The notes under the pieces are model-generated. The model did no database searches and had not been told where the DNA came from. It saw only the letters and a program-made list of their open reading frames with translations. From NCBI GenBank assembly GCA_964019165.1, contig OZ025274.1, positions 5,840,868 through 5,904,867 of the forward strand: DNA of 64,000 bases. The letters run 5' to 3'. Positions 43,865-56,628 of the stretch are shown in pieces. Each line of letters begins with the position of its first letter. Positions within the stretch are counted from its first letter, which is position 1. The position numbers and the translations under genes are program-made. This DNA is from Mastigias papua. Taxonomy: Eukaryota > Cnidaria > Scyphozoa > Rhizostomeae > Mastigiidae.

Positions 43865-44030
43865 CAAATTAAACAATTACATCATTTGCCATCCCACTTT
43901 GTGGCCTCTTTTTGAATCTTTTCAACGTACCAGCTCTCTTTATTTCATCATCTAGAGTATTCCATAGGAAACGAAAAAGAATTTAGTCCATATCCATTAT
44001 AATTCCATCCCCATAACCAAATTTATAGGC
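43865..44030 (-). mobile_element. LINE C-terminal fragment
   Basis: The minus frame reads LFRFLWNTLDDEIKRAGTLK then RFKK, the usual LWNxLPxEIRxAxTLxxFK ending of LINE ORF2 proteins, then a stop. Confidence 0.5.
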
Positions 44031-44092
44031 AATTTAGATAGGAGAATCGAATGGTAAATGGCATCAAAACCTTCAAAAAATCTACGAACTAT

Positions 44093-44294
<202 letters not shown>

Positions 44295-45096
44295 CGATAT
44301 TATTTATTTCGAAGTTTTACTAAAAATAACTTCTAAATATATAAAATAAAAAGAGCCAATCAACAGCGAGGATATTTGCAATAAAAAACTAACCCAAGTG
44401 TTGGTAAAACTAATTTATGTATTTTTTTGCTTTGATTTTATTTTCAAATTGAGATACATTACGATTGAATTCTACTCCTTCCCATCCCTTTATCGAGCTT
44501 TTTAAAAGTATGCATATTTTGATCTATTCCCATTAACTGAATAATCAGAAACAAAGAACACTCAGTATATTAAAACATCAACTTCATGTAATTATATCAC
44601 TTTCATTTGTTCAAGTATTCCATTTACTGACTACTGATTGGAAATTTTTAGCCAACAGCTAGCATAAACAAAGATAATATATAGAGAATTATATATCTTT
44701 ACGCAAAAATTTTCGAAACTGTTCGCCCCTTTTTTCCCTTTGTACCATACGATTTTTGAACTAACTCCGCTGTATGTGTACGTATTTTTTAATTTTTGTC
44801 CTCCCCTGTTGACTTTCAATGCATTTGATGACTTTCAACGTATGTTTAATAAAAGAAGTTAAATAGAACAACTGCAATGAATAGCAGTGTCAGTACTTTT
44901 TTTATAACAGACTGGTTGACTGTGTATTACACCAGTAAATGGCTCATTGAAAATATCTGAAATTTTGTCTAAGATGGGTCTTCTGCAGTGCAATAAATCA
45001 CACATGTCTGCAGAATCTATGGACGTCATCTAAACTAATAAATTGATTACTCAGGGTATTGCCCGAGAGAAACAGATGTCTGCGCATGTGCCAAGA

Positions 45097-45704
45097 TGTT
45101 GTAAATCCTCGAATTGGCCCTCCTCCCTACAAAAAGGCCTCCTCAAGTAAGTCGCCATGCTAGATTATCAAATTGTTTATAAGCACTCCCCTCAAATAAG
45201 TGCCCACCCAAGATGACGATGATGCCTTTGATAAAGACTATTCTTAGGTCCCTTATAGACGGGTTGGAGTAGTAGGGGTGGTTGGAAATTTCCTAAGACC
45301 TAATAAACCGGAGGGCTGGAATAGACGGGGTGGATGGAAAGTTTCTCTAATTATGATAGATAGGGATGGGCTTCACATGTCGCTTCAAACGTAAGCGAAA
45401 TGGAAAGCACGATTTTTCCTATATTACATAATACTCGATTGAATTGTAGACTCTAAAATAGTAAACGGGTGTTTGGAACAAGGATGCCCTGGGTGAATTT
45501 TTTAAAAAATTAATAATTGGGGGAAAGTTCACACGAGACTAGAGAGTAGAGCTTTAAATTCAGACTGTTCTTTGAGTGTTATGGAGAAAGAGAGTTTTGA
45601 AAATGATCTTCTTATGCAGCATGTGGCAAGTAATTTTATAAGCCCCCACCTAAAAGTATCAAAGTTAAATAAGCTCCCAAGGGACTAATCCAAAGAGTTA
45701 TGGT
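45097..45704. mobile_element. Degraded copy of the CCATAAATCCT MITE family, interrupted
   Basis: The left part (gtaaatcctcgaattggccc, gcactcccctcaaataag) and right part (gcagcatgtggcaag, aagcccccacc, taatccaaagagttatgg) match the copies at 52789-53114 and 32444-32694. About 300 bp at 45243-45545 looks like a later insertion. Confidence 0.55.
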
Positions 45705-46416
45705 GCAATCCATTGATAAAGGGTTGCCAAGCTTCTTTTCGAAGAGGAACACCTTCAGAGTTTGGTCATAGATGGAGGGCCAGTTTTTTAATAGCCATAG
45801 CCGAACATCAATGATTGCAAGCTGCCTATATGTCTATCTGGTATTTTTCATTTGTGAGAGAATCTGTTCCTACCTATGCATCAAAAGAGACAAGTTTATC
45901 ATGATATGCTTGCAGTCAGCAGGATAACTCTCCAAGTAAGTCACATAAAAAAATTTTTAATAAAATTTTGAAATGCTGTCCCTCTGTGAGAAGTGTTAAA
46001 ATTACTTTTACTCTCATGGAAAGCGCCAAGAGATGTATACCTGAAGGGAGAGGCTGATAACTTTCTTTGATGACGTAGAAAGACCCATCATGGTCGGGTC
46101 CGATGCGGCAGAAATTTTTAAACTTATTACGTCTAGAGAGATTAAAACGGCTTCTCCTAAACTGACAGCATATTCATATTCATGTTCATATTCATGTACA
46201 TGTTTACAGTTGGGTTTATTTCCTTCTAGTGAACGGAGTAACTAATGTGAAATACTAACCATATACGTAATTTACAATGACAGAAAAATATGAAAAATAT
46301 AATTAGTTATGTGCAAATGTAGCCCCTGCATTCGTTGCTATCCTAGTGACGTACTTCTATTTCAAATTTGATGTCAGAAGCTGCCAATTTTATTTTGTCA
46401 TTGAGTCTATTCTATA

Positions 46417-47206
46417 CGGTGGCCCACAAGTATCACGGCAAAGCATTCTTTCTCACGGCAAAACTCTCTTTCTCACGGCAAAACTCTCTTTCTCACGGCA
46501 AAACTTTCTTTCTCACGGCAAAACTCTCTTTTTCAAGGCAAAACTCTCTTTTTCACGGCAAAACTTTCTTTTCACTGCAAAACTCTTTCTCACGGCAAAA
46601 CTTTCTTTTTCACGGCAAAACTTTCTTTCTCATGGCAAACCGCTCTTTTGTAGAGTACAACATTTGCTCTGAAGAAAAACTTGTTCAGAAAGCAAAGAGA
46701 ATGAACGATACATGGTTGATGAGGGAAATACAAAGACCCCCTTTTGCAAAACACTTCCCCCCTTGGGATCATCCAGACAGTACATACGCCTAAGATCGTT
46801 TCATTTTTGACCAATCCACCGACCCTCTACGCGTGTGTACGCTTTTGACCATACCCACCCACCAACCTTAAGAGCGTACGTACTTTCTGGATGGCCCCTC
46901 TTGCCTATCATTCCTTCTGGCAACCTTGAGTGAAAGATCTTGGAGCCGACAATGGGATCATGGCAGGCATACCAACAACTTCCAGAAACGACCCAGTGCA
47001 TGGAGATATTGCTGCGTTCCTTCCTGTGTAATGAAAGAATTGACATCTTGTTTAGGCAAGGTCATGCGATGTAAACAAAAGTTTGGCCATGAGAAAGAAA
47101 GTTTTGCCGTGAAAAAGAAAGTTTTGCCGTGAGAAAGAGTTTTGCCGTGAAAAAGAAAGTTTTACCGTGAGAAAGAATGTTTTGCCTTGATACTTGTGGG
47201 CCACCG
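46417..47206. mobile_element. Foldback-type element with 20-bp subrepeat arms
   Basis: Ends are inverted CGGTGGCCCACAAGTATC, flanked by TA on both sides. Each end continues into tandem 20-bp units (ttctcacggcaaaactctct): about ten in the left arm (46433-46640), about five inverted in the right arm (47085-47188). The unique middle is about 440 bp. Foldback structure with subrepeats is clear; superfamily unknown. It lies at the edge of, or within, the LINE relic 47210-48150. Confidence 0.85.
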
Positions 47207-47209
47207 TAA

Positions 47210-48150
47210 GGTGGGGACGGTTTTTCATAAGTCATCACTAAGAAAATTGTAGGGGACATTTCTCTTGATGATGAATTCCCACATGTATCCTAGATCTAGA
47301 CGATTGAGTGTATTATAGATCTCTACCTTGTAAGTTGTAAGTTGTATAAGGATTTGTAAGTTCTCTTTTTATGACGTCTTTGATTCACCCCTATCTTAAA
47401 GTTCTTCAAATCAAGCCACCATATAGGACTTTCAATGTCATGAGTCCTGTTATTGTCATTGTTTGCCCCTTTGCTACAAAACAGCCAAAAATTAGAGGCA
47501 ATAGGAAATATTGGACATTACCACAGAGCTTAAAATTAACTTTGACTTTGTCCTCATAGCTATGATCGTAATCTTCCCCTGCAAATGCATGCATGTTTAG
47601 ATTGACCTTCCTGCGTGGTTCTCTCACATCACTTTCGAATTTAGGTGAGTTGTCAATGTTTACACCTAGAAGCTTTAAGTCTTCTCTTTTAGGAATTAAT
47701 TAACTATTTGTAATGAGGCCTAGGGCACAGTTCACTCTTGTCCTTTCGTCCCAAAAACACACCATTCGGAATTTTGAGCAATTTGATTTCATGCCGTTGT
47801 CAGTAAACTATTGCATCAATCTATGCAGGTCAAAACCTCCATCTATAGATGTGTCACATGTGTAAATTGTTGTACCGTCAGCAAAACTACACATCTTCGA
47901 CAGACTCAGGTTCCATAAAGAAAAGTCGTTTATAAGATATTGAAGAGTAAGGGACCAAGAACAGAGCCTTGTGGCACTCTAACTGAAATGTGCTTTGATT
48001 GGTGAACTGTAAGTTGGGAGTATTTTGACATATTTTGCTCGGTCTATCAGTTAGCTGTAAACTAATTTTAGTTTGATCCTGTTAAATCCATAATCATGGT
48101 GTATACAGTCATATGCATTTGATAAATCCATTAGGATTGTCCTTATTGTA
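47210..48150 (-). mobile_element. LINE relic with reverse transcriptase core
   Basis: Minus frames read TIRTILMDLSNAYDC, LINDFSLWNLSLSK, CSFADGTTIYTCDTSIDGGF (palm motif FADD changed to FADG, 47874-47885), then PLIFGCFVAKGQTM and LYGGLI. Several stops and shifts. Further tail-like sequence may continue left of the foldback element near 46330-46416. Confidence 0.7.
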
Positions 48151-48684
48151 TAGTGCTCATGTGCGTATCCAGGAAAAATTTTACAATGAAAATTAAAGTA
48201 TAGAGGAAACAGAAATTTAATGAAAAAATTGCTATAGCTGCCCCCAGCCCCCAGTGGCGCTTAGCTTGTACTTTGCTGGTCAAGAAGCCATACTAAGACT
48301 CATTTCACCAATTTTTAGGGATATAGCTTGTCATTGTCTTGAATGTAAATAGAATAGCATACTCATGCCTCAAAGTGTCGAACTTTTTATCTCGTGACTG
48401 GCTACGCCTTGGGTAAATCTGATCTAAACAATGCACTAGCAGTAAAGCATTTCAGAAAAACCTGAGAACAGTCCCTGTTAATACGCTTTAGTTGATATTA
48501 TATAGGTATTAGGGATTTTAGTAGCTGTAAACCACAGTTGAATGTGAATATCATAACTTCATTATGCCATGCAACTCGGACTGTTGACTGGTAATTTAAG
48601 ACAACGTGCCATTAAGAGTGTCAATAGCATTGCTTTGTCAACGCTCGAATCTCGAATTATCAATGGTACACGTTTTTTATTTTA

Positions 48685-49215
48685 TAAGAAACCTAGCTCA
48701 ATGCCTAGTACTAAAAGTTTCTTAATATTTGGCTACATTTTATTTCTAAAAGTGTCTTATAAGTTTCTTAATTTAGAAGATTGCATTGAAAACGATAAAA
48801 AACACGTGGATATAGCAAACTATTAGCATGATAGCAAACAAAAGAAGTTAGTGCGGTTCTAAACCTAAATCAACCCCATGTCTGCATCGTTAATTTCGGT
48901 AAAATTTATATAATCTTCACTTTTGTCCTCGAAAAGGATACGGTATTGGTTCAGTTTTGCGTTGAACTAGGTAATGGTTCCAATGTGCCATTTGTCATAA
49001 AATGCGAATATCTTTCTCTCAACCAAAGGATCTTTCTCAAATAATTTTCTTTAGCTGACACTTGTTAAATCCGTGGAGGAAACATGTTTCCCCAAACCCC
49101 AAACCTTGAATTAGCGCAGAAATTTCTAAAGTTTCTCAACTCTTTCGTTGTAGTTCTAAAGGTTTCTTAAATTTTAGCGTGTTTTAGTACTAGGTTGCTT
49201 ATAAACTGGTTTCAT
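48685..49215 (+). repeat. Dispersed GTTTCTTA-rich repeat, copy 2
   Basis: Same family and orientation as 18500-18850 (cttgttaaatccgtggagga at 49063, tagtactaggttgcttata at 49188). Confidence 0.6.
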
Positions 49216-49721
49216 ATTAATAAATAACGTGTATACCCATTAGAAACCCGTTGCATGTTGACCTTGAAATCCTGCACAGTTTCCTTGCAGCAGGATTCTT
49301 GGGAAATATGTTTACGAGAAATAAATACTGAACAAACGGCTCTCTAATAACAACATCCGGATGGGCCTATAATTTGATGCCACAGTGGTGATGTAATTAT
49401 CTGCTTGCGTAGAAGTCATGAATCATTCATTATGGTAGTAAACTATGTTAACAGGAATTCCTTCTTTGCTATACTGCAGGGGTTGGCACGAAATACGTCA
49501 TGGTTCTATTGTTTCGGTGCATATTATATGCGGTTTTCCCGCAAGAATCAAATCAACATTGTCACGTGACATGTTTGAATATACAAGGTGAATATGAACG
49601 ATGGCAATGAAGTTCTTAATGTTTCTACTTTCCAGAGAAAGCGATAGGTTGTGTTGTAGACCTAGTCAAAACGGTACATAAAAGGAATAGTCAATATATA
49701 TCGTATTTTCAAGCAGAAAGC

Positions 49722-50973
49722 ATGAATGACGCGGAGAAGTTTTTGGCTGAATGGGAGACAAGATTTCCCCAAGAAGAGTGTCCAGATGCAGGCTTTATTA
49801 CGTCGATAAACTTCATGAATATTCGAAGCAGAATATTGGAAAGCGAGACCAAAATTAAAGATCTTCGTTTAGCGTTAGCGAAGGAGGAATTCGTGTTGAA
49901 CTGGTTGATCTCCCTTGATATTGAAATATCGGTTACTGGAAATGTCGGAATTATAAGCGATAGTTTGATAACTCCTGGGCCTAACCCTACGGCTGGTAAG
50001 CCACAGGGTGAAAGGTCAGTAAATGGTGTAGAATCTGGCAAAGATCAGACGGAAAGTAAGGCAATGGTAGGTGCATGTGAAGGTCCTTTATTATCAGAAA
50101 ATGGAGTGGAGAAAAATAATGCTGATCATATCGATAATTCGATGATCCCGGAATCAAATGAAAGTCGCACAGAGGCGGAAAATGACACTGAGAGTGAGAA
50201 ATCCTTGTTGACAAGCGACTGTAACAATATCAAAGACGAGAAGGGCTCATTAAATACTCCCACAGCAAGTAAACACACAGAACTGCGGTCAATGCCGCAA
50301 GATTTGTTGCTTAAACTAAATTCAGAAGATATCGAAAGCCCTTCTGAACCGGAATACGAAAACGTTTTTGACTTGTTGGGGATACCATCAACTGAAGTCG
50401 ACGCCCCAGATAAAGGGTCACCGTCCTGTAAGGATAAAAGACGTGCTGGGGGAAATTGGAGCATGTTTATTGATGAGAAAAACATAGAAAACGATAATGA
50501 TAGGCAAGAGGAAGAAACTATTTATGCTACAATACCTAATAATCATGAATTGAAAATTGAAGAAGTACCCTTAAAACCAAAAAGAACCTCCGGTATTGAA
50601 AACGTAAATGTGTATGAAGAAGTCAACTTCCCAGATAAGGATGAAAATAGAGGTAGCTGTAAGACTAGTGATAATGTCACAATTAATCAGTTATATGAGC
50701 CAGTAGAATTTGGGCTTAAGAGAGAGAATATTAACACTGACAAAGAGGAAGGAGATGGGGAGGCAATTTATGAAAATTTAAGAGACTTGGATATCCCAAA
50801 AATGATGGCACCAGTTGCAAGAATAGAAACAAGTGATACGTCAGATTATGATTCAGATAGTGGTAAAAATGATGATAAGTTACAGGCCTACAGACCTATG
50901 ACAGAGGATGAGATCAATAACCTCAGAAAATGGAGAAGTGATGAAGATCTAAGCCAGTTAAACCAAGAGATTG
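49722..50973 (+). CDS. BCR: BCR exon 1 (oligomerization segment and tyrosine-motif linker)
   Basis: A single 1252-nt coding exon for residues 1-417. Tyrosine motifs: EYENV (Y212), IYATI (Y268), VYEEV (Y298), LYEPV (Y325), IYENL (Y350). A PLKPKR SH3-type motif is at 283-288. Donor gtaagt. Confidence 0.93.
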
Positions 50974-53900
50974 GTAAGTTTTTCAGCTATGTATGATGCA
51001 AAACTTTTGTATTTTTGTGGCTCAATCTTGAATCATCATGTATTCTATGCACAGGACCAGTGCTGATTGAAGGTAGCCAGGTGGAAGAGTCTTTTTGTTT
51101 GTGGCACTTTGCTAACACCAGCCTTTTTACCAGAGACCTACTTCTCAGTCTAGTTGTCTTTTCCAGCTTATGTTACAAAGCCACTGATAAATAGGCATGC
51201 ATGGTTTTTTATTAGAATGTAGTACTCAACTGTTAGAGATGTTGAGAAAGTTCAATACAGGATTTTTGAGACATTGGAGTGTCAGTGAGATGATATACAT
51301 TTGAAATTATCTTCTTCTCTTTTGAAAGTATGTGAAATGTCTTCTCCTTTGCTTAAGTTGCATAGGTTTCCTGTGAAAATCTATGTATTTCAGTGCTTTG
51401 TTTTTGTAATACCTGTCTGTCTGTTTAGCACTGTTGTAATACCTGTGTTGTTTGGCACACAACCTCAAATATTCTTGCTGAGAAAGACAGTCTTAAAAAA
51501 ATGTTAGTACTGATATTACAAAAAAGCTTAGAAAGTTTCTATACTGGGTGGGAAACTTTCTTGTAAGGATGTGTGTGGCTAACTGAGTTTACATTTCCAT
51601 TTTCAAGATCTTTTAATTGTCAAATTTTACCTTAGTTTGGACAGAGATCTTTCCTGCCTCTCATTCATTTGATTTTGTGTATCTCTGTAAATTAGGGTGG
51701 GTATAAGAACTCATACCAGATGCATTGCTATAGAATCCATGCTCTACTATGCAGATGTAGTAGGTCTTCCTGAATATACTGATCTTGAATAGCTCTTTCA
51801 GTAGTTTGGTCCAGTCACTTCCTTTGCATCTGTAATTATGAGACTAATCAGGCTTCTAATTTGTTTTCTGCAGAAACATTAAATTACAGATCTTGAAGGT
51901 TGAACTAGTAGTGCTTTCTTAGTTTTGTGTAGTAGATTGATTCAATATGACACTACGGTGAATGGTGTCTGTTGTGCTTTGCTGAGGTGTATAATTGAAG
52001 TGAACCTAACACAGTTGTAATGATAGTGCTCAATATATGTACTATGCAATTTATAAGTCAACATTGGTAATAGTAAAATCATTTTGGAATGTGAAGAACA
52101 AGGCCTGAAATTTTGCATCTATTCCTATAGTTTCATATTTTTATTTGTATGCCCTCACGAATAGGGTACTTATAATAATAACAGCTGCTATTTGTAATAA
52201 AGTGGCTATCTTAGATTAGATAGTGCCAGTCTTCTGGTAAAATTACATTTATCTCTTCATAGAGGGTACTCTAATGGTTCATGGACTGTCACAAGAGCCC
52301 CTATTAGGAGGAAACATGACTCAATAGCTAGATTTTATGATGGTGTTGAGCAAAATTTTGACAATTTTTGAAGATGTGATAAATTTTTGTTCATGTAAAC
52401 TTTATAGCTTTTTTAAGTCATTTTGATGACTTTATTTGATTATAGTAGCTTGGGTTATTATCAAATATTAGCAACCATTTATGATAGATCCTACAGGTAT
52501 GATGTAAGTACAGGTTGTTTTGAATTAGTCATTTAATTAGCATTGAACATTTTCACAGCTTGTTTGAAGTACTAATTGCTCACTTACCAACTGCACTGAA
52601 TGAAAATATGAGTTTGCAGGTGGTAGAAGTTTTGCATTTTGACTAATAATGTGTCACCAGCTATAGGAGATGGCTGCCATGTTGGTTATTGTTTATGAAA
52701 ATCTGAAAGGCTCTATTTCATTGGGTTAGTGGAGAGCCCCTATGCATCACAAATATTTTCCATATGGTCTTTCTTCTTTATTTCCTAACCACCACAGGTC
52801 CTTGAATTGCCCTCCCCCCATGAAAGCCCACCCCCCTCAATTAAGCTCCCATGCTAGAACTTCAGATTGATAATAAGCCTAAGCTCCTATCCCATATGAT
52901 GATGAAGACCTCAAGGTGATGAAGACTAATGCTTAAATTTAGACTGTTTCTTTAATATTAGGGAGAAATGGAGATTTGACAATACGCTCTATTTGCAGCA
53001 TGTGTCAAGAAGTTTTATATGCCCACCTCATATAAACCCTCCCCTTGAATGAGTCCCCACCCAGAAAGTATCAGAACTTTGTAATCCCCCAGGGGCTAAT
53101 TTGAGGATTTATGGTATAATCATTTCTCCACATGAATGTTATAAAGAGATATTGAACAAATCCTTTCTGATGGATTTTTCATTAGATTAATATTGGTAGA
53201 GTATGGGACATTTGAGAGAAGTATCTTGCTGTGCAAATGTATTTTAGTAAAATAGATAGCAAGTTTGTCACAGCAGTTTCTATATTTAACAGATTTATGG
53301 CTTTTGGCTTGATATTGAAAGTGGGACCAAATTTGCTTCCTCATTTCATTTTCACTATGTTGTCTCATGTTTGCTCATGTGAGTGTTTAAATGTGGCTAT
53401 GTGTGTAAATTGTTGTATTCTAAGCTGTCTTTACATCAAAGTGGACACAATTCTCAGATCACATTAACATTATTTCTATTGCTTTAAGTAGCTGGATTTT
53501 GCAATGATTTATATGATGTATGCAAAGATCTGGTCATTGCCATTGACTTTTTTGTTATCTTTTCATATCCACCCACTCCTATTTATTGTATGGTTAATTG
53601 CTGCTATTCACGTATTTAAAGATGATAGGTCATGTGACTCTGATGATGGAAATGGCCCTGGGGGTCGTGGTCGAAGTGGTAGCTATATGAGCCAGATTAG
53701 CAGAGCAGACAATGAAGAGTCTTCAGAGGATCAGTACAGTGATAAAAGCCATGAAGCCCAAAGTGAAAGTGATTCTCAAGAACAGGTAGTTGCTTTGAAC
53801 TTATAATGCAGATAGCTCTAAGGGGTAGAGGAAGTAGATTTACAAAACTATTCCATCTTTGCTTGACTATTCATGTATCCTCTCAACCATACATCTGCTG

Positions 53901-56094
53901 GCTCATTCACTCACAAATGCACTCATCAATCCATCCAGTCACAAAACCATCCACTCAACAATCTATCCAAGCACCAACCTTTCCGCTTACCACTCCTTTC
54001 ACTTACCTATCCATGTAATCTAATGTTCACCCACTCACAAATCTATCAAATCACTGATCAATCCACTTCTCACTCCATCCACTCACCAATCTAGCCAATT
54101 ACTATTCAGTTGACTTACCACTCTATCCACTCATCAGTCCACCCAATTACCAATCTGCTGACTCATCCATCCATCCACTGCCCCTGGGGTAGGCAAGCTG
54201 CCCCTGGGGTAGGCAAGCTCCCCCTGAAGTGTATATATTGGCATAAATAGGGAATATTCTATATATTGAAATATGGGATTGAACTCAACCGGGCAAAGCA
54301 AGTGCCTTCAAACTGTGGGCTTTCTATTAGCCTTACACAAAAATGAACAGAACTGCTCCAATCAGAACTAAGCTTAGTTTCACAAAGCAACCCTTGTGAA
54401 ATTTTGTGTCACCTTGTTTTACAATAATCAAAGAATTTCGTAATTGGCAAGAGATTAGCAAGCATCTGGCACTGTTGGAATTGGGATTTTGTTTAGACAA
54501 GGAGATGGGAAGCAAGCAAAAGCTGTATAGATGTTGTGTTAAGTTTTCAATCATGACTTGACCTTGTTTGTGGTAATTTTAAAATTTTATTATATTTTAC
54601 TGATATTTCAAAAGTTTATAAGGTTTATTTTGTCACTTGCATAGCACAACTATTCTGAATTAGTGAACTTATTATTTAATTTCTTTGTTTTGTTTGCTGT
54701 GATTGTTGTATGTCAGCTGTTATTTTTTCTAGCAGAGATCAGAGTCCCCAAGTGAAAATGAAGAGGATGAGGAGACTATAAAATGTCACAAAATGAGAAA
54801 CTATCTTGTGAAAAACTTACTGGACAGTGAAAAGTCTTATTTTGACTGCTTAGATATGACTAGAAAGGTTTGTTTCCTTTATGTTGTTTATTCGTAGTAA
54901 GATGGTTTTTAAATACATCAACAGCTTAAGTTCTGATTGACTATAAAGTACAGAAAGGCACCAACTACTTTGTTTAGTTTTTGAATGGGAAGTTATTTGT
55001 TTGATAATATGTTTTTCTGAAGTTGTTGTGTGACTTCATAGTATCAAATGTACTGATATCATTCTATAAATGTTAAAACTTGCTTCGCAATCTGATGCTA
55101 GCTGGTTTTTGGTAGTTTGTGCTTTACAACAGAGGGCTTGCTTAAAATTGAATGCTAGCACTACAAGTGTACTTAACTTGTAAACTTTTAGTGTTAGCAT
55201 TCAACATACTAAAAGTGTGCCCCAAGAGCTCAGTGGTAGACCATTTGGCATACAAAGCCAGAGGTCATGAGTTTTAATCACACTTGGATCAGTTATTTTC
55301 TTGTACTTTCAATTTTCATTTCTCTCATATCCTGTTGTATTCATATACAAGTCAGAATTCATTACATATGTTTAATAATTCTAATGCAAATGAAAGTCTT
55401 AGGCTTATGCAGAGTTCAAAATGCTCTGATGTCACTCTAAATTGTACATTATTAAACTGGTTTCCTATATGAATGCTAGAGAGACTATCACAGTCTGCCA
55501 GAATTTAACAAAAGTTGCTTATGAAATCTAAAAAAATTGTACCTTATCACAACTCCATGCCCATGCTTGTTAGATTTGCAGCCATCTGTGGATTAGTTGC
55601 ACTTACAGAGAGGTGTAGTAGGGAAAGGATTATGTTTTCCGTTTGTGGTTGATAGTCTTCTTTACTTTTTGTATAGCAAAGTGAGCTTTCTCATTGCCCA
55701 CCCACAGTTATAATTGAATTTCTTTCTTTTCCCTAGTACATGAAACCACTACAGAAATCAACAGAGACATCACAACCAATTTTAACAAAGCAAGACTATG
55801 AAAAGATATTCCTTGGACTGGAGCAACTCCACCAGCTTCATGCAAATTTGCTTGACCAGTTAGAGAAAAGAATTTCTTTATGGGATCCCAGTAAAACTAT
55901 TGGGGATGTCCTCACTACTTTGGTAGGCTGATTTGTTTTGATTATGGTTAAAGATTTTGCAAATACATCTAATATCAGATTCTGTACTACATTGTGGAAG
56001 GAAGTTGATTTCATAAGGAGAGATTTTTATCATCACCTTGCAGAACCTAACAAAACAGATTTTATATATATATATATATATATATCCTAGTTTT

Positions 56095-56185
<91 letters not shown>

Positions 56186-56208
56186 CAAGCTACATATATA
56201 TATATATG

Positions 56209-56275
<67 letters not shown>

Positions 56276-56329
56276 TCAACTACAGGACACAAACCAATCG
56301 AATTCTAAATTAACTTTTATTAACTCATC

Positions 56330-56370
<41 letters not shown>

Positions 56371-56534
56371 AAAAGTCTGTTGGTACTACAGAACTTCACT
56401 ATAGCACGAAAAAGCGGAAACATTCTTTTAGCGTACTGAAAGCTTTTTTCGTCCGACACTTCATACTCTGACGAGTGTCGGACGAAAAAAGCTTTCAGTA
56501 TGCTAAAAGAATGTTTCCGCTTTTTCGTGCTATA

Positions 56535-56628
<94 letters not shown>

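Noticed and set aside
46433..46640. CRISPR-like short repeat array
   Set aside because: Units are contiguous with no unique spacers, and an inverted array forms the other arm of a transposon.
46346..46793. Open frames with repeated KTLFLTAK / SFSRQNF
   Set aside because: Translation of 20-bp subrepeats in a foldback element, in all frames; no protein signal.
49709..50485. Antisense open frames over BCR exon 1
   Set aside because: Shadows of the coding frame, which alone matches BCR.
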